25,430 nt of DNA from Syntrophaceae bacterium UBA4059. Lineage in GTDB: Bacteria > Desulfobacterota > Syntrophia > Syntrophales > Smithellaceae. Under the pieces are notes generated by a model. That model worked only from the letters and a program-made list of their open reading frames with translations, did not search any database and was not told where the DNA came from. The stretch covers positions 6,577 through 32,006 of the forward strand of contig DFZJ01000211.1 in assembly GCA_002382045.1 (NCBI GenBank). Reading direction: 5' to 3'. Below, one piece after another: positions 1 through 8,182 of this stretch (its first letter is position 1; every line of letters starts with the position of its first letter). Both the position numbers and the translations under genes were made by a program.

Positions 1-2
1 AA

Positions 3-1265
3 TTCGGCATGAAAGACGCCTACAGTTTTGACGCGGACGAAGCGGGCGCGGAAAAAAGCTATCAGAAAATGTTTGCCGCCTATAACAATATCTTTCGCCG
101 CTGCGGTTTGCAGTACCGTCCGGTAGAAGCGGATTCCGGCAGCATTGGCGGAAGTTTCTCGCATGAGTTCATGGTCATGGCGGAATCAGGCGAGGACGCG
201 ATTGTTTTTTGTGAAAAATGCAACTATGCCGCCAATCTCGAAAAGGCCGAAATCGCCCAGCCGGAAAAGACCGCGGTGTCGGAAAAAGACTGGCTGCCGA
301 TGGAAAGCATTGAAACACCGAATGTGCGCACCATTGATGAAGTCAGTTCTTTCCTGAACGTATCACCCCAGCAGATTGTTAAAACACTGATTTTCAACGC
401 AGACGGCAAGCCCTGCGCCGTGCTGATTCGCGGCGATCATGACGTTAACGAAATCAAGGTGAAAAACTATCTGGGGGCTGCCGAACTTACACTCGCCGAT
501 GATGAAATGATTATGAAAGCCACCGGTGCGCCCCGCGGCTTTGCCGGCGCCGTCGGCATTCAAGTCAAAGTCATTGCCGATTATTCCATTATGAACCTTG
601 TGAATCTGGTGACCGGCGGCAACCGGGAAGATTGTCATCTGAAAAATGTCAATATCGGACGGGATTTCCAGGTTGAAGCTTATGCCGATTTACGTGTTTC
701 CACGCCGGGTGATGCCTGCCCGCGATGCCAGGGCGCGATTAGATTTGTCCGTGGCATTGAAGTCGGCCATGTTTTCAAACTGGGAACAAAATACAGCAAA
801 GCCATGAAAGCCGCTTACCTGGATCGCGACGGCAAAGAAAAAACCATGATTATGGGCTGCTACGGCATTGGGATCGGCCGGACGGTGGCTGCCTGCATTG
901 AACAGAATTTCGATCAAAACGGCATGATCTGGCCCATGCCGCTTGCGCCCTATACGGTGATTGTCACGCCCGTGAATATCAACGAATCCGACGTCATGAA
1001 GGCGGCGGAGGATATTTATGCCGAATTGCAGGCTTCGGGTGTGGAGGTGATTCTCGATGACCGCGATGAACGGGCGGGGGTGAAATTTAAGGACGCCGAT
1101 CTGATCGGCATTCCGCTCCGGATTGTCGTGGGTCCCAAGAATCTCAAACAGGGTCAGGTCGAGTTGAAAATGCGCAGAACCGGCGAGAGCAGGCTTTATG
1201 CGACGCAGGATATTGTTTCAGAAGTCCGAAAGATCATCGCTTCCGCAATAAATGAAGCCCGTTGA
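3..1265 (+). CDS. proS: Prolyl-tRNA synthetase, 5'-truncated by the window edge
   Basis: Charges tRNA-Pro with proline in the cytoplasm. The frame is open from base 3, so the true start lies upstream; the ATG at 9 is internal, in the conserved MKDAYSF segment. About 420 residues are visible, against about 570 for the bacterial-type enzyme, so roughly the first 150 are missing. Visible parts: the catalytic-core segment ending in SGSIGGSFSHEF; the inserted YbaK-like editing domain (from about ESIETPNVRTIDEV to the NREDCHLKNVNIG region); class II motif 3, GCYGIGIGRTVAACIEQN; and the C-terminal anticodon-binding domain (APYTVIVTPVN to the end). The editing insert marks it as the bacterial-type ProRS, which hydrolyses Ala-tRNA-Pro. 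The rel gene follows after 27 bases, probably in the same transcript. The cognate tRNA-Pro gene is 4.3 kb downstream. Confidence 0.97.
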   Translation, partial: FGMKDAYSFDADEAGAEKSYQKMFAAYNNIFRRCGLQYRPVEADSGSIGGSFSHEFMVMAESGEDAIVFCEKCNYAANLEKAEIAQPEKTAVSEKDWLPMESIETPNVRTIDEVSSFLNVSPQQIVKTLIFNADGKPCAVLIRGDHDVNEIKVKNYLGAAELTLADDEMIMKATGAPRGFAGAVGIQVKVIADYSIMNLVNLVTGGNREDCHLKNVNIGRDFQVEAYADLRVSTPGDACPRCQGAIRFVRGIEVGHVFKLGTKYSKAMKAAYLDRDGKEKTMIMGCYGIGIGRTVAACIEQNFDQNGMIWPMPLAPYTVIVTPVNINESDVMKAAEDIYAELQASGVEVILDDRDERAGVKFKDADLIGIPLRIVVGPKNLKQGQVELKMRRTGESRLYATQDIVSEVRKIIASAINEAR

Positions 1266-1292
1266 TCGCTGCGCATTGGACTGGGAATCATC

Positions 1293-3437
1293 ATGCTAAG
1301 AATCAACGATATTCTTGATAAAGCTCAGGCCTATCTGACAGCCGAAGAGCTGGAGATGATTCAAAAAGCTTATATTTACTCCGCCGGGGTCCATCAGGGG
1401 CAGGTGCGTTTATCCGGCGAACCCTATCTGACACATCCCATGGAAGTGGCCGGAATCCTGGTTGATATGAAGATGGATTCGGCCACGATCATCAGCGGCC
1501 TTTTGCACGACACGATTGAAGACACCCTGACCACCAAAGAACAGATTGAACGGGAATTCGGCAAAGACGCTGCTTTCCTGGTGGATGGGCTTACCAAACT
1601 CAGCCGTATTTCATTCGGCTCACAGGAAGAAAGACAGGCCGAAAATTTCCGAAAGATGATTCTGGCGATGTCTGCCGATATTCGCATCCTTCTTGTTCGA
1701 TTAGCCGACCGTATTCACAACATGCGAACCCTTCAGTATCAAAAGCCGGATCGGAAGATTTACATCGCGCGGGAAACGATGGATGTCTATGCTCCGCTCG
1801 CCAATCGTCTGGGGATTAACTGGATGAAGATGGAGCTGGAAGACCTGGCTTTTCAGTATATTTCACCGGATGCCTTCAATGAAATAGCCACCCGTGTTGC
1901 CAAATCCCAGGAGTCGAGAAACCGGTACACGGAAGAAGTGAAGACCATCATTTTTAAAGAACTGGAAAAAGTAGCCATTAACGCCGAAGTCGAAGGAAGG
2001 GCAAAACATTTATACGGCATTTACAAAAAAATGCATGAACAGCACATCAATTTTGACGAGGTTTATGACGTCATTGCTTTTCGTATTATCATGGATTCCG
2101 ACCTTGATAAAACCTGTTATGAAGCGCTCAGCATCGTACACGCCTTATGGAAGCCGGTTCCCGGCCGGTTCAAGGACTATATCGCCATGCCCAAGGCGAA
2201 CAACTATCAATCCCTGCACACGGCAGTCATCGGCCCCTACGGGGAAAGAGTTGAAATTCAGATTCGAACCCGGGCGATGCATGAATGGGCGGAAAAGGGC
2301 ATTGCGGCTCACTGGCGCTATAAAGAAGGGCGGGCTTTCCATGACCATGAAGACAATCAGATCAAAAAGCTGAGAGAGGCTCTGGAGATTCAGCAGGATA
2401 TCAAAAACCCGAAAGAGTTCATGTCCAACCTGAAAATGGCGCTGTTTCCGGATGAAGTTTATGTTTTTACACCGCAAGGCGATGTGAAATCTTTTCCCAA
2501 AGGCGCGACGCCCATTGATTTTGCGTACAGCATTCATACCGATGTCGGGCATAAGTGTACCGGGGCCAAAGTCAATCGTAATATTGTGCCGCTCCGTTAC
2601 CAGCTGCAAAACGGCGACCGGGTGGAAATTATTACGCAGGCGGGTCACCATCCCAGCAAAGACTGGCTGAAATACGTGGTGACGTCGCGGGCCATTTCCA
2701 AGATCCGCAACTGGATCAATCTGGAGGAAAAAAACAGTTCTCTGGCGCTGGGCAAGGATTTGCTGGAAAAAGAATTCAAAAGAAACAATCTGAAATTTGC
2801 CAATTATATTAAATCAGACGAGATTAAAAAAATTCTGACGGAACATTCCTTATTGACACTGGATGATCTGATTTCCCAGGTGGGTTATGGTCGAATTTCA
2901 TCCCGGCAGGTGGTGAATCATTTTCTGGTTGCCGAAGCGCCGAAAGAAACTGAAAAACTTCCGGAGAAGGAAAAGAAAAAATCTGCTGCCTCTCCCTCTC
3001 TGGGGATCAGTCTTACCGGGATCGACGACGTCATGGTGAAGTTTGCCAAGTGCTGCAACCCGATTCCCGGAGATGAGATATCCGGGTACATTTCCCGAGG
3101 AAGAGGCATTACGGTGCACACGCAAAATTGTCCGCATTTGAAAAGACTTGACGCCGAAAGGATTGTGGATGTCAACTGGGATGTCCGACAGAAACACGCC
3201 TATCCGGTGCATATCAAAGTGGTCTGCAATGACCGCAAAGGCGTGATCACGGAAGTGAGTTCCGTCATCACTTCCTTTGATGTTAATATCAGCTTTGCCC
3301 AGGTCGAAACGACGGATATGATCGCCAACTGCGAATTTGTCATTGATGTTTATGATACCCAGCAGCTCAATTCCATCTTTTCAGCCATCCGGCAGCTAAA
3401 AATTGTCCGTTCTATTGAAAGGATACGCAAAGCCTGA
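1293..3437 (+). CDS. rel: Bifunctional (p)ppGpp synthetase/hydrolase, Rel/SpoT family
   Basis: Makes and degrades (p)ppGpp, the stringent-response alarmone. 714 residues, full length for the long RSH family. Domains in order: an HD hydrolase domain (about 20-200) with its HD motif intact at H72-D73 (HDTIEDT) and ADRIHNMRT downstream; a synthetase domain (about 230-350) with RFKD at 292-295 and YQSLHT at 305-310; TGS (about 385-450, VYVFTPQGDVKSFPKGATP); a conserved Cys/zinc-finger region with KFAKCCNPIPGDE and NCPHL; and a C-terminal ACT domain (about 640-714). The RxKD motif and intact HD indicate the bifunctional Rel/SpoT type rather than RelA, which has ExDD and a dead HD domain. The ATG at 1293 is preceded by a weak GGGA Shine-Dalgarno. 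It lies 27 bases after proS. Confidence 0.96.
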   Translation: MLRINDILDKAQAYLTAEELEMIQKAYIYSAGVHQGQVRLSGEPYLTHPMEVAGILVDMKMDSATIISGLLHDTIEDTLTTKEQIEREFGKDAAFLVDGLTKLSRISFGSQEERQAENFRKMILAMSADIRILLVRLADRIHNMRTLQYQKPDRKIYIARETMDVYAPLANRLGINWMKMELEDLAFQYISPDAFNEIATRVAKSQESRNRYTEEVKTIIFKELEKVAINAEVEGRAKHLYGIYKKMHEQHINFDEVYDVIAFRIIMDSDLDKTCYEALSIVHALWKPVPGRFKDYIAMPKANNYQSLHTAVIGPYGERVEIQIRTRAMHEWAEKGIAAHWRYKEGRAFHDHEDNQIKKLREALEIQQDIKNPKEFMSNLKMALFPDEVYVFTPQGDVKSFPKGATPIDFAYSIHTDVGHKCTGAKVNRNIVPLRYQLQNGDRVEIITQAGHHPSKDWLKYVVTSRAISKIRNWINLEEKNSSLALGKDLLEKEFKRNNLKFANYIKSDEIKKILTEHSLLTLDDLISQVGYGRISSRQVVNHFLVAEAPKETEKLPEKEKKKSAASPSLGISLTGIDDVMVKFAKCCNPIPGDEISGYISRGRGITVHTQNCPHLKRLDAERIVDVNWDVRQKHAYPVHIKVVCNDRKGVITEVSSVITSFDVNISFAQVETTDMIANCEFVIDVYDTQQLNSIFSAIRQLKIVRSIERIRKA

Positions 3438-3455
3438 GAATAACAAATAGTTCCA

Positions 3456-3471
3456 TTTGTCTGTTGACAAA
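3456..3471. repeat. Short inverted repeat overlapping the amidase promoter -35 box
   Basis: TTTGTC (3456-3461), loop TGTT, GACAAA (3466-3471) forms a perfect 6-bp hairpin or dyad. Its right arm overlaps the TTGACA -35 element at 3464-3469. No T run follows, so it is a poor intrinsic terminator for rel. It could be an operator half-site pair or chance. Confidence 0.3.
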
Positions 3472-3491
3472 CAAATCTACTCTGCTATAAG
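3464..3491 (+). promoter_or_regulatory. Candidate sigma70 promoter for the amidase-rph-rdgB-tRNA operon
   Basis: TTGACA (3464-3469, 6/6 to consensus), a 16-base spacer and TATAAG (3486-3491, 5/6). It sits in the 105-base gap after rel, about 50 bases upstream of the amidase ATG, where a new transcription start is expected. It was read by eye and not scored. Confidence 0.55.
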
Positions 3492-3542
3492 CAGGCCCAA
3501 CCTGACTAAGGTGGAAGATAACATTTTAAAATAGGTGAAATC

Positions 3543-4226
3543 ATGTTTCATAAATGGCCAAAATATACCGTCGTCTTTTTTTCCGTTCTGATGCTGTGCC
3601 TTCCGGGCTTTTTGATTCATGCTCAGACCGGAAAGCAGATTGTCGTTATTGATCCGGCCCATGGCGGTGAGGATTCGGGTGTCCTGGGTGTTGCCAAAGT
3701 CGCTGAGAAGGATTTAACACTGGCCATGGCTCTGGCATTAAAGAAGGAACTGGATCAAGAAGGCAATCTGGCAGTGATTCTGACTCGGGATTCGGACAAA
3801 ACCCTGTCAGTGGATGATCGAAAAAAAAGCATAGCGAAAATAAACCCCGCCATGGTTTTGAGCCTGCATGTGAACGCCGGTTTCGGTAAGCATTCATCAG
3901 GGTTCGAACTGTATTATCCCGGTTTCAAAGGCCTTGAAGCGTCTCCCAAAGGTGCGAAGACAAATCAGGCAAACGCCGGCCAATATCTGAATGATACGGT
4001 AAAACTGGCGCGTCTGGTGCAAAAAAATCTTGACGGTTTGTTCCCGCGTAAGGGAAGGGGACTGAGGGAAGCCGTCGTACCGCTGGCGGAAGGTTTGGTC
4101 GTTCCTGTGCTGACGGTTGAACTGGGGTTTGCCACCAATCCCGATGAAAAGAAAAAGTTGACGTCGGAGAAAACGCAAGCGGAAATTGCCAAAGCTCTGG
4201 CCAGGAGCATCAAGGCGTTCTTTTAG
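3543..4226 (+). CDS. Exported zinc N-acetylmuramoyl-L-alanine amidase (Amidase_3)
   Basis: Cleaves the bond between MurNAc and L-Ala of the peptidoglycan stem peptide, in the periplasm. 227 residues with an N-terminal signal peptide (about 1-28, ending near FLIHAQT). The Amidase_3 catalytic domain fills the rest. Zinc and catalytic residues are visible: H40 in DPAHGG, E55 in VAEKDL, H109 in SLHVNA and E193 in VELGF. There is no AMIN domain and no recognisable cell-wall-binding module, so it is a minimal AmiC-like enzyme. The start is supported by AGGTGA seven bases upstream of the ATG. Its TAG stop overlaps the Shine-Dalgarno of rph, so the two genes are probably translationally linked. A promoter candidate lies just upstream. 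Confidence 0.93.
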   Translation: MFHKWPKYTVVFFSVLMLCLPGFLIHAQTGKQIVVIDPAHGGEDSGVLGVAKVAEKDLTLAMALALKKELDQEGNLAVILTRDSDKTLSVDDRKKSIAKINPAMVLSLHVNAGFGKHSSGFELYYPGFKGLEASPKGAKTNQANAGQYLNDTVKLARLVQKNLDGLFPRKGRGLREAVVPLAEGLVVPVLTVELGFATNPDEKKKLTSEKTQAEIAKALARSIKAFF

Positions 4227-4233
4227 GAATTCT

Positions 4234-4965
4234 ATGTTCAAAAGAAGTCAGAATAGAAAATTTGATGCGCTTCGGCCTGTCCGTATCACCAACGGATATT
4301 TGCGCAATGTTCCGGGTTCCGTCATGGTTGAATTCGGCAACACGAAAGTTCTGTGTGCGGCATCCCTGGAAGATAAGACGGCGCCTTTTTTAAAAAATAC
4401 CGGGAAGGGCTGGCTGACTGCCGAGTATTCCATGCTGCCCATGTCCACCCAAACACGGTCGGCGCGTGAAGCGACGCGCGGCAAACTGGGGGGCCGGACC
4501 CATGAAATTCAAAGGCTGATCGGCAGGTCGCTCCGGGCGGTGACGGATTTAACCGCTTTCGGCGAAAGAACCATTTACATCGATTGCGACGTTATTCAAG
4601 CGGACGGAGGAACCCGAACCGCTTCGATTACCGGCGCTTTTGTGGCTTTGGTCGATTTATTTAAAAATATGAAAGAGCAGGGGCTGGTTAGAGACATTCC
4701 CGTCAATGATTTTGTTTCGGCGGTCAGCGTCGGCATTGTGCAAAATCAGGTGATGCTGGATCTGGAATATGAAGAAGACTCTCAGGCGGAGGTTGATATG
4801 AATTTTGTCATGACCGGCCGGGGCTTGTTTATTGAGGTGCAGGGTACGGCTGAACACGTTCCGTTTAATAAAAGTCAACTCGACGAGATGACTGCCCTTG
4901 CTTGTGCAGGCATTGACAAGATCATTGCGCGCCAGAAGGAAATAACAGGCTCTTTAAGACCATGA
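4234..4965 (+). CDS. rph: Ribonuclease PH
   Basis: Phosphorolytic 3'-5' exoribonuclease that trims the 3' ends of tRNA precursors. 243 residues from the ATG at 4234, matching the usual length of about 240. An in-frame ATG at 4186 lies inside the amidase gene and would add a 16-residue non-family extension. AGGAA at 4225-4229 supports 4234. Family landmarks: RPVRITNGYLRNVPGSVMVE at the N-terminus, MSTQTRSAREATRGKLGGRT with the phosphate-binding Arg region, then TIYIDCDVIQADGGTRTASI. It overlaps rdgB by four bases (ATGA at 4962-4965), the classic coupling arrangement. The pairing of rph with rdgB is common in bacteria. Confidence 0.96.
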   Translation: MFKRSQNRKFDALRPVRITNGYLRNVPGSVMVEFGNTKVLCAASLEDKTAPFLKNTGKGWLTAEYSMLPMSTQTRSAREATRGKLGGRTHEIQRLIGRSLRAVTDLTAFGERTIYIDCDVIQADGGTRTASITGAFVALVDLFKNMKEQGLVRDIPVNDFVSAVSVGIVQNQVMLDLEYEEDSQAEVDMNFVMTGRGLFIEVQGTAEHVPFNKSQLDEMTALACAGIDKIIARQKEITGSLRP

Positions 4966-5561
4966 AAATTGTTTTCGCGACAAAAAATGAAGGCAAGGTC
5001 AAAGAAATAAGCGAAATGCTGGCCGGAATGGATATTGAATTAGTGTCCCTGAACCATTTTAAATCGTTGCCGGAAATTGTGGAGGATGGTCAAACCTATC
5101 TCGAAAATGCTTTGAAAAAAGCAAAAAGTATTTCCGAATTCACCGGTGAAACCGTCCTGGCGGATGATTCCGGTCTGCAGGTGGACATTCTCGAAGGAGC
5201 GCCGGGTATTTATTCCGCGCGCTACGCGGGTGAAGATGCGACGGACGAAGATAATAACGTCAAACTTCTGGCCAGGTTAAAAGATGTGCCCGATGAGAAA
5301 AGAACAGCGTCTTTTTTTTGCGCTTTAGTGTTGTACCATCAAGACGGCCATTATGATGCTTTTGAAGGCCAGTGGCAGGGCCGGATTATTGACGAAAGGC
5401 GGGGAACAAACGGATTCGGCTATGATCCGATTTTCCTTTCATTACATTTGAATAAAACGGCAGCGGAATTGCCCCCGGAGATTAAAAATAAGATCAGCCA
5501 CCGGGGGCAGGCATTTGCAAAATTGAAAAGCCATCTGAGTAAAGATATAAAATCAAAATAA
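4962..5561 (+). CDS. rdgB: XTP/dITP pyrophosphatase (non-canonical purine NTP), RdgB/HAM1 family
   Basis: Hydrolyses dITP, ITP and XTP to monophosphates, cleaning the nucleotide pool. 199 residues, full family length. Landmarks: the N-terminal FATKNEGKVKEI substrate motif, EDGQTYLENALKKA, LADDSGLQVD with DDSG at 68-71 (metal site), APGIYSARYAG, the GTNGFGYDPIF signature and ISHRGQAFAKL at the C-terminus. Its ATG overlaps the rph stop (ATGA). Its TAA is followed after a single base by the tRNA-Pro gene, so the tRNA is very probably cut out of the same transcript, perhaps with RNase PH from the adjacent gene finishing the 3' end (inference). Confidence 0.97.
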   Translation: MKIVFATKNEGKVKEISEMLAGMDIELVSLNHFKSLPEIVEDGQTYLENALKKAKSISEFTGETVLADDSGLQVDILEGAPGIYSARYAGEDATDEDNNVKLLARLKDVPDEKRTASFFCALVLYHQDGHYDAFEGQWQGRIIDERRGTNGFGYDPIFLSLHLNKTAAELPPEIKNKISHRGQAFAKLKSHLSKDIKSK

Positions 5562-5562
5562 T

Positions 5563-5639
5563 CGGGGCGTAGCGCAGCTTGGTAGCGCGCTTGCTTTGGG
5601 AGCAAGATGTCGGGTGTTCAAATCACCCCGCCCCGACCA
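5563..5639 (+). tRNA. tRNA-Pro, anticodon UGG
   Basis: 77 bases folding as a complete cloverleaf. Acceptor CGGGGCG (5563-5569) pairs with CGCCCCG (5629-5635). D-arm GCGC...GGTAGCGC. Anticodon stem CTTGC/GCAAG encloses the loop TTTGGGA, with TGG at positions 34-36. T-arm GGGTG-TTCAAAT-CACCC. Discriminator A, and an encoded CCA at 5637-5639. It begins one base after the rdgB stop. No T-rich hairpin terminator is visible in the following 100 bases. Confidence 0.97.
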
Positions 5640-5704
5640 AATAAAAAAATGGGTTAGCTGTCATGGCTGTGTTCTCTCACCAGGTTTAGCGGCTGATTAT
5701 TGAA

Positions 5705-5733
5705 TTGACTTACAAAATGGCGTGACATATACT
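5705..5733 (+). promoter_or_regulatory. Candidate sigma70 promoter for the ankyrin/caspase cluster
   Basis: TTGACT (5705-5710, 5/6 to consensus), a 17-base spacer and TATACT (5728-5733, 5/6). This is the best promoter-like sequence in the 247-base gap between tRNA-Pro and the ankyrin gene. A start near 5740 would give a leader of about 145 bases that includes a possible 33-codon ORF. It was read by eye and not scored. Confidence 0.55.
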
Positions 5734-5754
5734 TTTCTCGAAAAGGATAGGAAT

Positions 5755-5856
5755 ATGTTGAGAATGCGTCGTTTTGTTTTACCCTTCTGCTGGTTTATTT
5801 CCAAACCATTTTCTTTAAGAGATATTTCCGTTAAAATTAGAGAAGTCCTCCGGTAA
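5755..5856 (+). CDS. Possible 33-residue leader peptide upstream of the ankyrin gene
   Basis: ATG at 5755 with a plausible Shine-Dalgarno (AAAGGATAGGA just upstream) opens a 33-codon frame that ends TAA at 5854-5856, 30 bases before the ankyrin start. The peptide is basic and hydrophobic (MLRMRRFVLPFCWFISKPF...) and matches nothing I recognise. It lies entirely between the candidate promoter and the first cluster gene, which is the only reason to list it. It could be a regulatory uORF, a small membrane peptide or chance. Confidence 0.25.
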   Translation: MLRMRRFVLPFCWFISKPFSLRDISVKIREVLR

Positions 5857-5886
5857 ATAACTATCTGAACAACATGGAGAATGTCA

Positions 5887-8181
5887 ATGAAAAACAGACG
5901 GAATATTTTCGAGATTCTTTTTTTGCTGATTTTTGTATTCCTGCCGGCCATGAGTTCAGCCGACAGCCGTATGCCGCCGCCTGACTTTCCGCTTCTGGAA
6001 GCGATTAAAAAAGACGACCTGCAAAAGGTAAAAGCTATTCTGACCGACACCCCGTCAACCGTAAGCCGGCAGGAGGTCAATCAAAGAGGACAGACCGGTG
6101 ATACACCTTTGCTGGCTGCCGCATTGCGCGGTCATCTGGAAATCGTCAAATTGCTGGTCGAACATGGCGCCGTCGTTAATGCCGGTAAAGAAACAGGCGA
6201 CCGAACGCCCCTGCTGGAAGCATCAAGCATGGGCCATGCGGATGTTGTCCGGTATCTGATTGACAAGGGCGCTGATGTCAATGCCCGGGGTAAAGGGCTC
6301 ACGCCGCTGCTGGCCGCAAGCGGTTGGGGGCGTTTCACTTCCGCCGCCACCGGTGACAAAACAAAAACAATCCATATCCTTTTGGAAAACGGCGCGGATG
6401 TGAATGTTCAGGATGAATCGTGGACGAAAACGGGCCGTACGCCTTTGATGCTTGCCGTGATGCAGGGGGACGCCGCATGGGTACAGACTTTTCTGGACAA
6501 AGGCGCCAGACTGGATCTGAAAAACAAAGATGGAGAAACGGCTCTGTCTCTGGCGAAAAAGGAAGGGCTGGAATACATTACACAGCTGCTGGAGAAAAAG
6601 GCACGCGGCCAATCATTGCCGAAAGCTTCGGATCCCGTGGTTCATCCTTTATTTAAGGCGATCAGGGAAGGCCGTTTGGATCAGGTTCAAGAGTTGATCG
6701 CTAAAGGCGAGGATGTAAACCTCCGGATGCCAAGCGGGAGCACGCCTTTGATGGTTGCGGCCGATGGCAATCAACTGGAAATCGTCAGAGTGTTATTGAA
6801 GCAGGGCGCTGACGTCAATGCTAAAAACGGCCGGAACAACACGGCGCTGATCTATGCTTCGACCAGGGGACATATCGGCGTCGTCCGGGAGCTTTTAAGA
6901 AATCGTGCTGATGTGAATGTCAAGAATATGAGCAAAGGCGACGCTCTGATCTACGCGATCATGGGCAAAAAGAAAGAAGTGGTCGACGTATTATTAAAGC
7001 ACGGCGCCGGAGCAAACGATAAATATGATGATGAGCAGTCAGCCCTGATGATGGCGGCAAGTGACGGAAGTACGGAGATTGCCAAATTACTGATGACTCA
7101 TCGTGCGGACGTCAATGCGGTGGATAAAAATCAAATGACGGCTTTGATGATCGCCTGTGAGAAGGGCCATGCCCCTTTAGTGGAAGCGCTTTTGAAAGCC
7201 GGAGTGGATATTAATAAAAAATCAAAATACGGGGATACGGCGCTTTCCAAGGCTATCGCTGCAAAAAATGTCCGAATCGTCAAAGCGCTCGTAAAAAACA
7301 ACGGCAGCTTTGATAGAAAGGGCGCCGTCTTTTCAGCAGTGATTGCCGGTCATCTGGAGATTCTCCAATTGCTGATGACTAAAAAAACGGATGTGAACAT
7401 GCGCGGCTTTGCGGGGGGAACGCTTCTGATGCTTGCTGCAGACGGCGATTTATCCCTGGTGAAATTTCTGGTGAGCAGAGGCGCGGATGTTAATCTCAGA
7501 GATGACGAAGGACATACCGCTTTAATGAAAGCGGTCATGTCTTTTAACGAATCGAATCTGTCCAACGTCAAGTATCTTATCGCCCGCCGTGCGGATATCA
7601 ACGCGGCCAACAATAAGGGTGAAACGGCTTTGATGATGGCGGTGAAAAAAGGCAACGCGGATATGGTCAAAGTGCTTATGGCGAGTGGCAGCAGGTTATC
7701 CCTGAAAGATAAAGAAGGTAAATCGGCCTGGACTTATGCCGTGGAGGGTTCCAATCCTGCTTTGGTGAGCCTGCTGGAAAAAGGCGGGGCGGGCAGGGAT
7801 TATCTCGGGATGGAATGGCAGGGTAATGTTTCAAAACAAAAAGATCCGTTTATTAAAGTGGTGGAGACGCAAAAGGAATGGTCCGAGCTCTGGGCTCGCG
7901 CCTTGGAAAAGCCCGCGCCGGAGATGGATTTTGAGAAATATGTTGTGGCCTGTGTTTTCCTCGGGTATGAAGCCGACTGGTTATATTCCATCGGGTTTGG
8001 TCAACCGGTTCTGCGCGACCATCAAATGGTCATTGAATACGGGCTTCATCAGGTGATGCTGCGTCTGAGCGGGCCTTTCCGGGCGGGTGGTCAGTATCAT
8101 ATGAAGGTATTTGAAAAGGCGAAGAACAACGTTCCGATGATTCTGGAAGAGACCGGGCCCACGTCCCGTAGAAAGAAATAA
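5887..8181 (+). CDS. Exported ankyrin-repeat protein (about 18 repeats) with PrcB-like C-terminus
   Basis: 764 residues from the ATG at 5887. The ATG six bases earlier touches the GGAGA Shine-Dalgarno (5876-5880), so 5887 is preferred. A signal peptide spans about 1-24 (ILFLLIFVFLPAMSSADS). About 18 ankyrin units occupy roughly 33-635; most carry TPLxxAxxxGxxxVVxxLLxxGADVN. Repeats 4 and 16 have short loop insertions. The last 125 residues are not ankyrin: VVETQKEWSELWARAL, DFEKYVVACVFLGYE and the following strands resemble the PrcB_C domain of protease-complex subunit PrcB (inference by eye). The role is probably protein binding in the periplasm. It is the first gene of the cluster, 63 bases ahead of WD40-caspase 1, and may present partners or substrates to the caspases. 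No enzymatic motif is seen. Confidence 0.9.
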   Translation: MKNRRNIFEILFLLIFVFLPAMSSADSRMPPPDFPLLEAIKKDDLQKVKAILTDTPSTVSRQEVNQRGQTGDTPLLAAALRGHLEIVKLLVEHGAVVNAGKETGDRTPLLEASSMGHADVVRYLIDKGADVNARGKGLTPLLAASGWGRFTSAATGDKTKTIHILLENGADVNVQDESWTKTGRTPLMLAVMQGDAAWVQTFLDKGARLDLKNKDGETALSLAKKEGLEYITQLLEKKARGQSLPKASDPVVHPLFKAIREGRLDQVQELIAKGEDVNLRMPSGSTPLMVAADGNQLEIVRVLLKQGADVNAKNGRNNTALIYASTRGHIGVVRELLRNRADVNVKNMSKGDALIYAIMGKKKEVVDVLLKHGAGANDKYDDEQSALMMAASDGSTEIAKLLMTHRADVNAVDKNQMTALMIACEKGHAPLVEALLKAGVDINKKSKYGDTALSKAIAAKNVRIVKALVKNNGSFDRKGAVFSAVIAGHLEILQLLMTKKTDVNMRGFAGGTLLMLAADGDLSLVKFLVSRGADVNLRDDEGHTALMKAVMSFNESNLSNVKYLIARRADINAANNKGETALMMAVKKGNADMVKVLMASGSRLSLKDKEGKSAWTYAVEGSNPALVSLLEKGGAGRDYLGMEWQGNVSKQKDPFIKVVETQKEWSELWARALEKPAPEMDFEKYVVACVFLGYEADWLYSIGFGQPVLRDHQMVIEYGLHQVMLRLSGPFRAGGQYHMKVFEKAKNNVPMILEETGPTSRRKK

Positions 8182-8182
8182 G

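Noticed and set aside
2145..2651. 168-codon open frame on the - strand
   Set aside because: It lies wholly opposite the synthetase/TGS part of rel, which is unambiguous; it has no family features.
3430..3545. Intrinsic terminator after rel
   Set aside because: The only hairpin (3456-3471) is short and lacks a T run; the region looks more like a promoter.
4186..4233. N-terminal extension of RNase PH
   Set aside because: It lies inside the amidase coding region and adds residues not found in the family; AGGAA favours the ATG at 4234.
5471..5508. Inverted repeat GCCCCCGG/CCGGGGGC near the end of rdgB, considered as a terminator
   Set aside because: It encodes the conserved PPE and HRGQ segments, has a 22-base loop and no T run, and transcription must continue into the tRNA.
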